Shown here: piece after piece, positions 40,047 through 49,247 of the stretch | Layout: each line of letters begins with the position of its first letter | How positions within the stretch are numbered: the first letter of the stretch is position 1 | Source: Synechococcus sp. A15-62 | Lineage (GTDB): Bacteria; Cyanobacteriota; Cyanobacteriia; PCC-6307; Cyanobiaceae | Assembly: GCF_014280075.1 (NCBI RefSeq) | Contig: NZ_CP047950.1 | Location: 1,798,001-1,862,000 of the forward strand | Length of the DNA: 64,000 nt | Direction: 5' to 3' | Notes under the pieces: model-generated | The model's database searches: none | The model's input: only the letters and a program-made list of their open reading frames with translations | What the model was told of the DNA's origin: nothing | Program-made: the position numbers and the translations under genes

Positions 40047-41371
40047 GAACGCTCCATCGCAGCAACGCTCTTGAGGGCGCCGGCGGTGAGCACCTCATGG
40101 CCAGTCTCGGTGACGGCAACATCGTCTTCGATCCGGATGCCGATGCCTTTCCAGCGATCGTCAATCTCAGGCTGTCCTTCCGGCACGCTGAGGCGATCAC
40201 TGACGTAAAGACCGGGCTCAACGGTGAGCACCATGCCTGGCTCCAGCGGCGCAGGTTGCTCACCGAGCCGGTAGGCCCCCACGTCATGCACATCAAGACC
40301 CAGCCAATGGCCGGTGCGGTGCATGTACAGGTGGCGGTAGTCGCCTCGCTCGATGATGCCGTCCACATCCCCGATCAGCAGGCCCAGGTCCACCAGGCCC
40401 TCCACCAAAATTCGCAGGGCGGTGTCGTGTACCGCCTCCGCCGTGCCGCCCGGAGCTACAACGGCAACCGCAGCTACCTGGGCCTCCAGCACCAGGCTGT
40501 AGAGCTCCCGCTGTTCCGCCGTGAAGCGGCCATTCACCGGGAAGGTGCGGGTGATGTCGCCGTTGTAGTAATCCTCCAGGGAACAACCGGCATCGATCAG
40601 CAGCAGGTCACCGTCCTGAAGCTGGGCCGTGTTGGCGGTGTAGTGCAGCACGCAGGCGTTATCACCGCCAGCAACGATGGATCCGTAGGCCGGACCGCGG
40701 GCCCCGTTGCTGCGGAAATGGGCCTCCATCGCCGCCTGCACCTCGGCTTCGTTCATGCCCGGGCGGGTGATCGATCGGGCCAGCTCGTGGGCTTCTGAGG
40801 AGATGCGACAGGCCTCTCGCAGACGCTCCAACTCATGGGGCTCCTTGCGCAGGCGCAGGCGATGCAGGATCGGCGTTGGTGCCACCAGGCCCAGGGCCGC
40901 CGTCCCCGTGCGGGCATAGGTATCCAGTTGCCGACCCCAGGCCGAAAGCACCATCGACTCCACCGAGGTATGGCGGCCCACCCGGAAGGCGATGGCTTCA
41001 GCACCGGCGAGGTACTCGGGCAGTTTTTCGCTCAACTGATCCAGCGGATGGGCCAGGTCCGCGCCGTAGCGCTCCACCGCTCCTTCGGTGCCCCAGCGGA
41101 AGCCGGTCCACACCTCGGCTGCAGGATCCTTGGGCTGCACGAACAGCACGAAGCGCTCGCCTTCCGGTCGATGCGGCAGCAGCAGAGCCACCGCATCCGG
41201 TTCATCAAAACCGGTGAGATAAAAGAAATCGCTGTCCTGCCGGAAGGGCCACTCGCAGTCGGCGTGATGGGTTGCCAACGCCGCGGCCGGAATCACCGCG
41301 GCGGCAGCGCCGAGTTGCTCCATGAACAGGGCGCGACGACGCGCGTGGATGCCGGAGTCGAAACCGTTCAC
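40043..41371 (-). CDS. pepP: Xaa-Pro aminopeptidase (M24 family)
   Basis: Removes N-terminal residues preceding proline. The 442-residue protein has an N-terminal creatinase-like domain and the pita-bread catalytic domain with the two-metal ligands: Asp in LLIDAGCSLEDYY and NGDITRTFP, His in MHRTGHWLGLDVHD, and Glu in LTVEPGLYV and IRIEDDVAVT. Length is normal. Its stop overlaps the convergent ChaA-type gene by 4 nt. Confidence 0.94.
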   Translation of the reverse strand: MNGFDSGIHARRRALFMEQLGAAAAVIPAAALATHHADCEWPFRQDSDFFYLTGFDEPDAVALLLPHRPEGERFVLFVQPKDPAAEVWTGFRWGTEGAVERYGADLAHPLDQLSEKLPEYLAGAEAIAFRVGRHTSVESMVLSAWGRQLDTYARTGTAALGLVAPTPILHRLRLRKEPHELERLREACRISSEAHELARSITRPGMNEAEVQAAMEAHFRSNGARGPAYGSIVAGGDNACVLHYTANTAQLQDGDLLLIDAGCSLEDYYNGDITRTFPVNGRFTAEQRELYSLVLEAQVAAVAVVAPGGTAEAVHDTALRILVEGLVDLGLLIGDVDGIIERGDYRHLYMHRTGHWLGLDVHDVGAYRLGEQPAPLEPGMVLTVEPGLYVSDRLSVPEGQPEIDDRWKGIGIRIEDDVAVTETGHEVLTAGALKSVAAMERS

Positions 41372-41458
41372 AGCAGCAGAACGTTGAGAGGAACAGGATG
41401 GCAGTTGGCAAGGCCGAACTGGCCAGGGCCTCTACGATGCAAGGAGTCTCAGACGGCA

Positions 41459-42457
41459 ATGAGCTCCGATCTCCTGGTGCTGTTGCTGCTGGTTTTGGTG
41501 GTGCTGCTGGGTTCGGCCCTCTGCTCCGGAGTGGAAGCCGCCCTGCTGACTGTGAGTCCGATCCGGGTGCACGAGCTGGCGGCCCGGGAACGCCCCGTGG
41601 CCGGTGCCCGGCGGCTGGCGCAATTGCGTCAACGGCTGGGGCGCACCCTGTCGGCTCTGGTGATTGCCAACAACGGCTTCAACATTTTCGGCAGCCTGAT
41701 GCTGGGCGGTTATGCCGCCTGGGTGTTTGAGCAGCGCAACATCAGCGGGGTGGCCCTGCCGGTGTTCTCGGTCGGGCTGACTGTCCTGGTGATCCTGCTG
41801 GGGGAAATCCTGCCCAAAGCCCTCGGAAGCCGTCTGGCCCTGCCGGTAGCCCTGGCCAGCGCACCCCTGTTGCATTGGCTCGGCCTGGCGCTGCGGCCGC
41901 TGGTGCTGCTGCTGGAACGGATGCTGCCTGCCATCACTGCCGAAGCGGAACTCAGCACCAATGAGGAGGAGATCCGTCTGCTGGCCCGCCTGGGCTCTCA
42001 GAAAGGAGAAATCGAAGCCGATGAAGCCGCGATGATCGGCAAGGTGTTTCAGCTCAACGACCTCACCGCCCGCGACCTGATGACGCCGCGGGTGGCGGCG
42101 CCCACCCTGGACGGCAGCCTCAGCATCGAAGCCCAGCGGGCCAAGTTGATGAGCACTAACGATCCCTGGTGGGTGGTGCTGGGCGATCAAGTGGACAAGG
42201 TGCTTGGGGTGGCTAGCCGCGAGCGGGTGCTCACCGCCCTGTTGGAGAACCGCGGCCTGCTCACACCCGTTGACCTCTGCGAGCCGGTGGAATATGTGCC
42301 CGAGATGATCCGGGCCGATCGGCTGCTGACGGGCTTCCGGCGCGACAGCGGTGGCGTGCGCGTTGTGGTGGATGAATTCGGTGGCTTTGTCGGCGTGATC
42401 GGTGCCGAATCCGTGCTGGCCGTGCTGGCCGGCTGGTGGCGCAAGCCAGCAGCATGA
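41459..42457 (+). CDS. CNNM/CorC-family transporter-associated protein
   Basis: A 332-residue protein with an N-terminal DUF21/CNNM membrane domain (LLVLLLLVLVVLLGSALCSG; GRTLSALVIANNGFNIFGSL; VLVILLGEILPKALGS) followed by paired CBS domains (about 210-320, FQLNDLTARDLMTPRV). The family is linked to Mg2+ or Co2+ handling, but the exact function is unsettled. The frame is open far upstream, but ATG 41459 starts the hydrophobic domain. It overlaps the following GTPase gene by ATGA. Confidence 0.87.
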   Translation: MSSDLLVLLLLVLVVLLGSALCSGVEAALLTVSPIRVHELAARERPVAGARRLAQLRQRLGRTLSALVIANNGFNIFGSLMLGGYAAWVFEQRNISGVALPVFSVGLTVLVILLGEILPKALGSRLALPVALASAPLLHWLGLALRPLVLLLERMLPAITAEAELSTNEEEIRLLARLGSQKGEIEADEAAMIGKVFQLNDLTARDLMTPRVAAPTLDGSLSIEAQRAKLMSTNDPWWVVLGDQVDKVLGVASRERVLTALLENRGLLTPVDLCEPVEYVPEMIRADRLLTGFRRDSGGVRVVVDEFGGFVGVIGAESVLAVLAGWWRKPAA

Positions 42458-43749
42458 ACGGAATGCAACCCACCCCGCCCCACACCGTTGAGCGCTGCCA
42501 GCTGCTGCTGGAGCAGTGGCGCAGTCAGCTTCAGCTGAGCCCACGGGATCAGGGACTGCTGGGTGGTGAATTGCAGCTGCTGGATCGTCAGCTGCAACGG
42601 CTGCAGCAGCGGCGCCTGCGCATTGCTCTGTTTGGTCGGGTGGGGGTTGGCAAATCCAGCCTGATCAATGCCTTGATCCGCCGCCCACTGCTGGCAACGG
42701 ATGTCGCCCACGGCAGCACCCGCCATCAGCAGGCGGTGGACTGGCCCGTGGAGATTGCCGGGCTGACCAGGGTGGAACTGGTGGACACCCCCGGCATTGA
42801 TGAAATCGATGCCGCCGGGCGGGCGCGCTTGGCCTCCCGCGTGGCCATGGGGGCCGATCTGGTGCTGCTTGTGGTGGACAGCGACCTGACCCGGGCCGAC
42901 CTGGCGGCGTTAAGCACGCTGCTGAAGAGCGGCAAGCCCCTGCAGCTGGTGCTGAACCGGAGCGACCGCTGGCCAGAGCAGGAACGTGCCACGCTGCTGC
43001 GCAGCATCCGCGCCCGGCTGCCGGTGGATCTACCGATCACCGCGGCAGCGGCAGCACCCCGCAGCCCCCAGATCCAGGCCGATGGACGGGTGCGCAGCAT
43101 GATCACGACGCCGCAGGTGGAGAACCTGCAGAAGCAGCTCTGCCGGCAGCTGGAGAACGAAGGCACCTTGCTGCTGGCGATTCAATCGCTGCGCCAGGCC
43201 GACCACTTCCAGAAGGCCTGCCAAGAACTGCGGCTGCAACAGCACCGCCGCACGGCCCAGAGCCTGATCGGTCGTTATGCAGCCGCCAAGGCCACGGGCG
43301 TGGCCGTCAACCCAGTGATGGCCCTGGATATGGCGGGAGGCATGGCCTGCGACACCGCCCTGGTGCTGCAGCTCAGCCGTCTCTACAACCTGCCGATGAC
43401 ACCAGCGGCGGCACGGCTGCTGCTCACCCGACTCTCCAGCCACAACGCCTTGTTGGGCGGGGTGCAGTTGGGGCTGGCGGCCCTGAAGCAGGCACTGCTG
43501 CTGCTGGTGCCGGTGAGCGGCGGGGGCAGCTTGGCCCCTGCAGCCCCGGTGGCCCTGGCCCAGGCCGCCCTGGCGGTGCACGCCAGCCGCCGAACGGGGC
43601 GTCTCGTGGCGCAGCAGGTGCTGCGCCGGCGCGGTGGACAACCCGGTGCGCTGCTGCGCCGGCTGGCCGAACGTGATCCTGTGGTGCACCACTGGCTGTT
43701 GCGCTGGCCCAAAGCCCTGGAGCAGGATCTGCAACCACTGCTGCCCTGA
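42454..43749 (+). CDS. Era-like GTPase with C-terminal DUF697-like domain
   Basis: A 431-residue protein with GTPase motifs G1 GRVGVGKSSLINAL, G3 DTPGIDEI, and G4 NRSD. The C-terminal half is Ala/Leu-rich and partly membrane-like (LLGGVQLGLAALKQALLLL), which suggests a DUF697-type region. Such GTPases in cyanobacteria and plastids are thought to act at membranes or in ribosome assembly; the role here is not shown. ATG 42454 overlaps the CorC-like stop by ATGA; GTG 42436 is less likely. nadD begins one base after its stop. Confidence 0.85.
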   Translation: MNGMQPTPPHTVERCQLLLEQWRSQLQLSPRDQGLLGGELQLLDRQLQRLQQRRLRIALFGRVGVGKSSLINALIRRPLLATDVAHGSTRHQQAVDWPVEIAGLTRVELVDTPGIDEIDAAGRARLASRVAMGADLVLLVVDSDLTRADLAALSTLLKSGKPLQLVLNRSDRWPEQERATLLRSIRARLPVDLPITAAAAAPRSPQIQADGRVRSMITTPQVENLQKQLCRQLENEGTLLLAIQSLRQADHFQKACQELRLQQHRRTAQSLIGRYAAAKATGVAVNPVMALDMAGGMACDTALVLQLSRLYNLPMTPAAARLLLTRLSSHNALLGGVQLGLAALKQALLLLVPVSGGGSLAPAAPVALAQAALAVHASRRTGRLVAQQVLRRRGGQPGALLRRLAERDPVVHHWLLRWPKALEQDLQPLLP

Positions 43750-43750
43750 G

Positions 43751-44332
43751 ATGACCGCTGCTGCCATCGCCTTGCTGGGCACCAGCGCCGATCCACCCAC
43801 CCGCGGCCATCAGGTGCTGCTGGAGGGGCTGTTGAACCGCTACGGCCACGTGGCGACCTGGGCCAGTGACAATCCCCTGAAACAGCACGATGCCCCCCTG
43901 GAGTTGCGAGCGATGCTGCTCGGCCAGCTGGTGCAGCAACTGCAGGATGAACGGCTGGAGCTGGCTCAGCATCTGAGCAGCCCTTACACCTTGATCACCT
44001 TGCAACGGGCCGCCCAGCATTGGCCTGATCGAGAGCTGGTGTTTGTGGTGGGCAGCGATCTCGCCGGACAGATTCCCCGCTGGAAACAGAGCAATTGCTG
44101 GCTGCCGCAGTGCCGCCTGGCCATCGCCCCCCGCAAGGGTTGGCCCCTAGAGGACGCGACGCTGCAGGCCCTGCGCGATCTGGGCGGACAGGTGGACCTG
44201 CTGGATCTTGAGGTTCCCGCCATCGCCAGTTCGCAACTGCGCCTGCAACCGAATCAAGCGCAGATCCCCGAAGCGGTGTGGCCGCTGTTGCTCCAGCACA
44301 ATCTTTATGGCCTTTCGGGGAGCCTCTGCTGA
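43751..44332 (+). CDS. nadD: Nicotinate-nucleotide adenylyltransferase
   Basis: NadD converts nicotinate mononucleotide and ATP to deamido-NAD. The 193-residue protein has ALLGTSADPPTRGHQVLLEGL at the N-terminus, where the usual HxGH is TRGH, so the first His is replaced; I recall this variation in cyanobacterial homologues. Other motifs are DNPLKQHDAPLELRAMLL and the C-terminal nucleotide-binding IASSQLRLQPNQAQIPEAV. It overlaps nadE by one base (TGATG). The altered His is the only unusual point. Confidence 0.88.
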   Translation: MTAAAIALLGTSADPPTRGHQVLLEGLLNRYGHVATWASDNPLKQHDAPLELRAMLLGQLVQQLQDERLELAQHLSSPYTLITLQRAAQHWPDRELVFVVGSDLAGQIPRWKQSNCWLPQCRLAIAPRKGWPLEDATLQALRDLGGQVDLLDLEVPAIASSQLRLQPNQAQIPEAVWPLLLQHNLYGLSGSLC

Positions 44333-46017
44333 TGCGCATCGCCCTGGCGCAACTCAACCCCGTGGTCGGCGACTTCGAGGGCAACGCGAAGCGGATTCTG
44401 GAGGCCGTGCGCAGGGCAGAAGAGCAGGCTGTTGAGCTGGTGCTCACCCCTGAACTCTCCCTTTGGGGGTATCCCCCCCGGGACCAGTTGCTCGAACCCA
44501 GCCGCATCCAGCAGCAGGACACGATGCTGCAGTGGCTGGTGAACCAACTCAACAGCAGCGTCACCCTGTTGGTGGGAGCTGCACTGCCCGCATCCGATGC
44601 CCGCAGTCCACGGCTGCACAACGGTGTGGTGCTGGTGAATCGCCTGGGCTGGCGGCCGATTGCCCAGAAACAGCTGCTGCCCAGTTACGACGTCTTTGAT
44701 GAGCGGCGCTACTTCCGCCCAGGCCATGGGCCCTGCCTGCTCAGCCTGCCCAACGGGAAGCGACTGGGCCTCACCATCTGCGAAGACCTCTGGGTGGATG
44801 ACGGCCTGCAGCGCGAGCGCCTGGACGGACCGGATCCCATCGATCAACTGGTCCCCGAACATCCGAATCTGGTGATCAATCTGGCGGCCTCCCCCTTCGA
44901 TGCCGCCAAGCCAGCCTTGCGCCAACAGCTGGCGGCGGCAGCGGCGCAACGCCTCAATTGCCCACTGATCTACCTCAATCAAGTCGGGGGGAATGATGAG
45001 CTGGTGTTCGACGGGGCCAGTTTTGTGGTGGGAGCCGATGGCGCCGTGCAGCTGGAACTCCCCGTCTGCGAGGAGCACCTGGCGGTCTGGGACAGCGGCC
45101 ATCCCACCACTGTGCGGTCCCACGGCCAGATCCAACCCATGGATCCCCTCGAGCGACTGTTCCGCGCCCTGGTGCTTGGGGTGCGTGACTACGCCCGGAA
45201 ATGCGGGTTCAAACAAGCCTTGCTGGGGTTGAGCGGCGGCATCGACTCAGCGCTGGTGGCGGTGATCGCCACAGCAGCTCTTGGGAACGAGGCGGTTTCA
45301 GCGCTGTTGATGCCCTCCCCCTGGAGCTCGTCTGGATCCATCGACGACGCCTTGGCCTTGGCCGAACGTTTGGGGCTGCAGACCAACACAGTGCCCATCG
45401 CCGGCCTGATGGAGGGCTACGACCAGGCCCTGACCGCACCGCTGGGGGCAATGCCCCAGGGCGTGACAGCGGAAAATCTCCAATCACGCATTCGCGGCAC
45501 CCTGCTGATGGCCGTGGCCAACCAGCAGGGCCAACTGCTGCTCACCACTGGCAACAAATCCGAGCTGGCGGTGGGGTACTGCACCCTCTACGGCGACATG
45601 AACGGTGGGCTTGCGGTGATTGGCGATCTCTACAAAACCAGCGTGTTTGCCCTTTGCGACTGGCTTGACAGCGACGCAGCCCGGGGCTGCCGCCAGGCGC
45701 TGGGACTACCGACGCACGGGGAGCTGGTGGGGGAAGCAATCCGCCGTAAACCCCCCAGCGCCGAGCTCAGGCCCAACCAGAAAGACAGCGACTCCCTGCC
45801 CGACTACGACGCCCTGGATGCACTGCTCAAAGCCCTGATCCAGGAGCGCCAGTCTGGACCAATCCTGGTGGCGGCCGGCCACGATCCCGCTCTTGTTGAA
45901 CGGGTGGAACGGCTGCTGAAACGGGCCGAGTTCAAGCGACGCCAAGCGGCACCTTTGCTCAAGGTGAGTCCCCAGGCCTTCGGCAGCGGTTGGCGGTTGC
46001 CCATTGCCGCGGCCTAG
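44332..46017 (+). CDS. nadE: Glutamine-dependent NAD+ synthase
   Basis: The last step of NAD synthesis. The 561-residue protein is the two-domain form: an N-terminal carbon-nitrogen hydrolase (glutaminase) with Glu in VLTPELSLWGYPP, Lys in QKQLLPSYDVF and Cys in GLTICEDLW, then a C-terminal synthetase with the P-loop-like LGLSGGIDSALVAVI and TGNKSELAVGYCTLYGDMNGG. The start overlaps the nadD stop by one base, so nadD-nadE are coupled. Confidence 0.97.
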   Translation: MRIALAQLNPVVGDFEGNAKRILEAVRRAEEQAVELVLTPELSLWGYPPRDQLLEPSRIQQQDTMLQWLVNQLNSSVTLLVGAALPASDARSPRLHNGVVLVNRLGWRPIAQKQLLPSYDVFDERRYFRPGHGPCLLSLPNGKRLGLTICEDLWVDDGLQRERLDGPDPIDQLVPEHPNLVINLAASPFDAAKPALRQQLAAAAAQRLNCPLIYLNQVGGNDELVFDGASFVVGADGAVQLELPVCEEHLAVWDSGHPTTVRSHGQIQPMDPLERLFRALVLGVRDYARKCGFKQALLGLSGGIDSALVAVIATAALGNEAVSALLMPSPWSSSGSIDDALALAERLGLQTNTVPIAGLMEGYDQALTAPLGAMPQGVTAENLQSRIRGTLLMAVANQQGQLLLTTGNKSELAVGYCTLYGDMNGGLAVIGDLYKTSVFALCDWLDSDAARGCRQALGLPTHGELVGEAIRRKPPSAELRPNQKDSDSLPDYDALDALLKALIQERQSGPILVAAGHDPALVERVERLLKRAEFKRRQAAPLLKVSPQAFGSGWRLPIAAA

Positions 46018-46090
46018 CGCAGTCCAACCCTGGAGAAGTGGCGGGTTACGCGCAGCGGAGCCAGATTGAAGGGATCCCCTTGAAGCCGCC

Positions 46091-47230
46091 ATGGCAGCCT
46101 CCGTCCTCTCGGCACCGATGGCCAGCATCGGTGTGCCGAAGGAGATCAAGCTCGATGAGCAGCGCGTGGCGCTGACTCCCGATGCGGTGCGGGAGCTGGT
46201 GAGCCAAGGCTTGGAGGTGCGCATCGAAACCGGAGCCGGAGCTGGAGCGGGAATCGGTGACGAGGCCTTCGCCGCCGCCGGTGCCCAAATGGTGAGCCGC
46301 GACGAGGCCTGGGGCGCCCATCTGGTGGTGAAGGTGAAGGAACCGCAGGCGGAGGAATTTGCCTACCTGCGGAAGGACATGGTGCTGTTCACCTACCTGC
46401 ACCTGGCCGCCTATCCCAGCGTTGGCGAAGCCCTGCTGGAGGCGGGAACTGCCGCCATCGCCTACGAAACCGTGCAGCTGGAGAACGGCAGCCTGCCGTT
46501 GCTGGCACCGATGAGCGAAATCGCGGGGCGCTTGGCGGCCCAGGTGGGAGCTCACCTGCTGGAGAAACCCCACGGCGGCCGCGGTGTGCTGATGGGGGGC
46601 TGCACCGGCGTGCAGCCGGCCCGTGTGGTGGTGCTTGGCGCCGGCACCGTGGGCTGGAATGCCGCACGAACAGCCGCCGCCATGGATGCCGAGGTATTGC
46701 TGCTCGACCGCTCACCCCAGCGGTTGCGCAGCCTTGAGGCCGACCGGCGCGGTCGCTTGATGAGTGTGGTGAGCAGCCGCGGACTGCTGGAACGGTTGGT
46801 GCCGACGGCGGATCTGGTGATCGGAGCCGTGCTCACCCCCGGCGGACGGGCCCCCACCCTGGTGGACGCGGAGATGGTGAAGCAGATGCGACCCGGTTCA
46901 GTGATCGTGGATGTGGCCATCGACCAAGGCGGCTGCATCGCCACAAGCCAGGAGACGACCCACCGCGATCCCACCGTGACCATCCACGGCGTACAGCACT
47001 ACGCCGTGGGCAACATGCCGGGGGCGGTGCCGTTCACCTCCACCGAAGCCCTGGTGAGCGTGACCCTCCCCTACATCCTGGGCATCGCCGGGCGGGGCCT
47101 GGAGGAGGCGGTGACGGAACGACCGGAACTCATCTCCGGCCTGAACACGGTGCAGGGATCGGTGTGCCATCCCGGCGTGGCCAAGGCACTCGGGGTACCG
47201 CCGCGGCATCCGATGGCCTGCCTGCGTTAG
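46091..47230 (+). CDS. ald: Alanine dehydrogenase
   Basis: Catalyses reversible NAD-dependent oxidative deamination of L-alanine. The 379-residue protein has the N-terminal IGVPKEIKLDEQRVALTPD, the NAD-binding VVVLGAGTVGWNAARTAAA and the family segment VIVDVAIDQGGCIATSQ. It is about 70 nt after nadE on the same strand. A second in-frame Met at residue 10 (MASIGVPKE) could also be the start. The last codons overlap the convergent YchJ-type gene by 4 nt. Confidence 0.96.
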   Translation: MAASVLSAPMASIGVPKEIKLDEQRVALTPDAVRELVSQGLEVRIETGAGAGAGIGDEAFAAAGAQMVSRDEAWGAHLVVKVKEPQAEEFAYLRKDMVLFTYLHLAAYPSVGEALLEAGTAAIAYETVQLENGSLPLLAPMSEIAGRLAAQVGAHLLEKPHGGRGVLMGGCTGVQPARVVVLGAGTVGWNAARTAAAMDAEVLLLDRSPQRLRSLEADRRGRLMSVVSSRGLLERLVPTADLVIGAVLTPGGRAPTLVDAEMVKQMRPGSVIVDVAIDQGGCIATSQETTHRDPTVTIHGVQHYAVGNMPGAVPFTSTEALVSVTLPYILGIAGRGLEEAVTERPELISGLNTVQGSVCHPGVAKALGVPPRHPMACLR

Positions 47231-47655
47231 CCCTCCAAGTGGAGTGCGCCCACATAGAGCCAAGGGCCATCGTCCGCGCCATCGCGACGCTGAAACAGGG
47301 AGGTTTCCTTCAACACCCCACCGCGATAACGGGCTTCAAACTGCACCGTTCCCTCCAGATCCCTCGGGCCGCCCGCGCTGACAGCCAGAACGGTCAAACC
47401 GATCCAACGGGTCTGCCGGCAACTCCGCTCCAGGGAACGACGCCGCTGCTGTGCTGGAACATCCGGCTCGGGATGGGTGGCCAGCAGATAGTCGATCTCG
47501 CCACGCGCAAAAGCTGAATATCTAGAGCGCATCAGCTGTTCAGCCGTTTCGGCACGCTGATCGCCGCGATGCAGGGGCCCGCAGCAGTTGCGATAAACAC
47601 CACCCCCACAGGGACAAGGGCTCTGATCGGAGGCTGCACCGAAACCGCCAGGCAT
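47227..47655 (-). CDS. YchJ-type SEC-C motif protein (UPF0225)
   Basis: A 142-residue protein with a Cys-rich N-terminal SEC-C-like zinc motif (SPCPCGGGVYRNCCGPLH) and the body of the YchJ family (AEQLMRSRYSAFARGEIDYLL). Function unknown. ATG 47655 overlaps the DUF3326 gene stop by one base. It is the last of a four-gene overlapping operon on the reverse strand. Confidence 0.82.
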   Translation of the reverse strand: MPGGFGAASDQSPCPCGGGVYRNCCGPLHRGDQRAETAEQLMRSRYSAFARGEIDYLLATHPEPDVPAQQRRRSLERSCRQTRWIGLTVLAVSAGGPRDLEGTVQFEARYRGGVLKETSLFQRRDGADDGPWLYVGALHLEG

Positions 47656-48707
47656 CAATCCAACCGTTGCAGCGCTGGCAGTGGCCGGCCCAGGGACGCC
47701 GGACTCAATCCCTCCCGCAGCGCCAGCACCAACCCTGCTGCCTCGCTGTAACTGCTGGCATGGAGAACGCCTTCGCTCAAGCCAAGGGCGTCGGCCGTGA
47801 CCGACAACACCGATGGATTGGCCACGCAGACCACTGGCAGATTGCGCTCCACGCAGGCCAACACAGCCTCCCCGCCCAGGGCACCTTCGGGAACCACAAC
47901 GGCCCCCAATTGCGACGCGTCAACGTCGCCGGACTGCCGATCGCCGCTCACCAGATCCGGCGCCCGGCTCAGCCCCACCAACACGCAGGCCAGGAAGGTG
48001 TAGCCGAGCTCCTCACCTGCCGCCCGCGGATCCAACTGGGGATCCAGGGGCAAAGGGTCCAACGCGGGGGCGTGGGCACAGGGAATCTGCAGATGCTTCA
48101 CCAGCAGGTGACTGATCACCGCTTCAGCACCGGCCAACGCATCCACGCCACTGCCCTGGCGATAGGCCGCCAACTTCTCACTCTCCGGATCCTCAGGAAA
48201 GCGGGCCACCACCGCAATCGCCGTCGCCCCGGCCTGCTTCAAGCGATCGCCAGCCCGCAACAGGGCATCGGGACGCCCCAATCGCCCCCAGCTGGCACCA
48301 CTGGCACCGCGCTCGAGCGTCACCGCGAGCGGCGCATCCGTTGAAATGACCGGGCCGATCTCCAAACCCAGGCTGGCGCGGCAGCCCTCAGCCACCTGAA
48401 TCTGGCGCTGGGCCAGCTCGGGCTCAATCCCGGCATCGAGCAGCAAACCGATCCGTTGCTTCCGCACCGGCCGCAGGGCCCACTCACCCACGGCAAACCG
48501 ATCGAGGCCATAGCCCTCCACGTAGTGCACGCGGGAATCGCTCCAATACAGCGCAGCCCCGTTCATCACATTGGGATGGGTGATAAGGCAACCGCTCGCT
48601 GCAGCCAGCAACCGTGCAGACGGCAAGGCGTCACCGGCGAAACCACCGATGTCACAACCTATACCCGTGGGCACCAGCATCAGGGTTGGAATCGGCAGCG
48701 AGCTCAT
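47655..48707 (-). CDS. DUF3326 protein
   Basis: A 350-residue protein that I recognise as DUF3326, a family of unknown function found in cyanobacteria and plastids. Conserved features visible are the N-terminal LMLVPTGIGCDIGGFAGDA, the central LLLDAGIEPELAQRQIQVAE and a Gly-rich C-terminal half (VVVPEGALGGEAVL). No known cofactor site is obvious. Start overlaps the upstream small gene by 4 nt, stop overlaps the YchJ-type gene. Confidence 0.82.
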   Translation of the reverse strand: MSSLPIPTLMLVPTGIGCDIGGFAGDALPSARLLAAASGCLITHPNVMNGAALYWSDSRVHYVEGYGLDRFAVGEWALRPVRKQRIGLLLDAGIEPELAQRQIQVAEGCRASLGLEIGPVISTDAPLAVTLERGASGASWGRLGRPDALLRAGDRLKQAGATAIAVVARFPEDPESEKLAAYRQGSGVDALAGAEAVISHLLVKHLQIPCAHAPALDPLPLDPQLDPRAAGEELGYTFLACVLVGLSRAPDLVSGDRQSGDVDASQLGAVVVPEGALGGEAVLACVERNLPVVCVANPSVLSVTADALGLSEGVLHASSYSEAAGLVLALREGLSPASLGRPLPALQRLD

Positions 48708-48889
48708 GCGCTGATCACTGCCTCCACTTGAAGTGTTCGAGCACCATCGGCGCTGGTTTGAACTTCAGTAAGGGCCCAACGGAGCAGATCACCCTCCTGA
48801 GCCAACTGCTGACGGATCCAGCTGCGCAGCTCAACCAGAGGCACATCAGCGGGCCAGAGGAATTGACGTTGCAGGCTGGTGAGCCTCAC
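48704..48889 (-). CDS. 61-residue conserved hypothetical protein
   Basis: A short protein starting at GTG 48889, which overlaps the ferredoxin stop as GTGA, and ending in a 4-nt overlap with the DUF3326 start. It is an alpha/beta protein (RLTSLQRQFLWPADVPLVEL; WIRQQLAQEGDLLRWALTEV) without catalytic motifs. Its placement inside a fully overlapping operon supports it as a real gene. An ATG in frame at 48976 exists but lies inside the ferredoxin gene. Confidence 0.72.
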   Translation of the reverse strand: MRLTSLQRQFLWPADVPLVELRSWIRQQLAQEGDLLRWALTEVQTSADGARTLQVEAVISA

Positions 48890-49215
48890 TTCTGGTATTG
48901 ACCGAACTGGGCTTCGTAGAGCGCATCCTCTTGCCCCGCCTTGAGCGTGAGGTCGGCCCGCGGGAAAGCCACACACAGCAGGCTGTAGCCCTGCTGCTGA
49001 AGCTCACCCTTCACACCCATGGCATCGGGCTGCTCAACACTGCCCTCGCTGATCACCGCAGCACAGGTGGTGCACACCCCGGAGCAGCAGGAGCTGGGAA
49101 GGGTGATGCCAGCGGCCTCAGCAGCGTTCAGCACCGTCTGATCAGCGCGGCAGGGAAAGCTGTGGGTTTCGCCTTCGAACTCGGCGCGGACGGTGTAGGT
49201 GGCCACGTCGGACAT
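48886..49215 (-). CDS. [2Fe-2S] ferredoxin (second type)
   Basis: A 109-residue plant-type [2Fe-2S] ferredoxin, longer and less acidic than PetF. Cluster ligands lie in SCCSGVCTTC (C-X4-C-X2-C) and a later LLCVAF. The C-terminal tail (GQEDALYEAQFGQYQK) is extended. It is first in an operon with a 61-residue protein, DUF3326 and a YchJ-type protein, which suggests it supplies electrons to an undefined reaction rather than to the main photosynthetic chain. Confidence 0.88.
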   Translation of the reverse strand: MSDVATYTVRAEFEGETHSFPCRADQTVLNAAEAAGITLPSSCCSGVCTTCAAVISEGSVEQPDAMGVKGELQQQGYSLLCVAFPRADLTLKAGQEDALYEAQFGQYQK

Positions 49216-49247
49216 GCCGGGCTCAATCAGGAAGAGGCCGCATTCTC

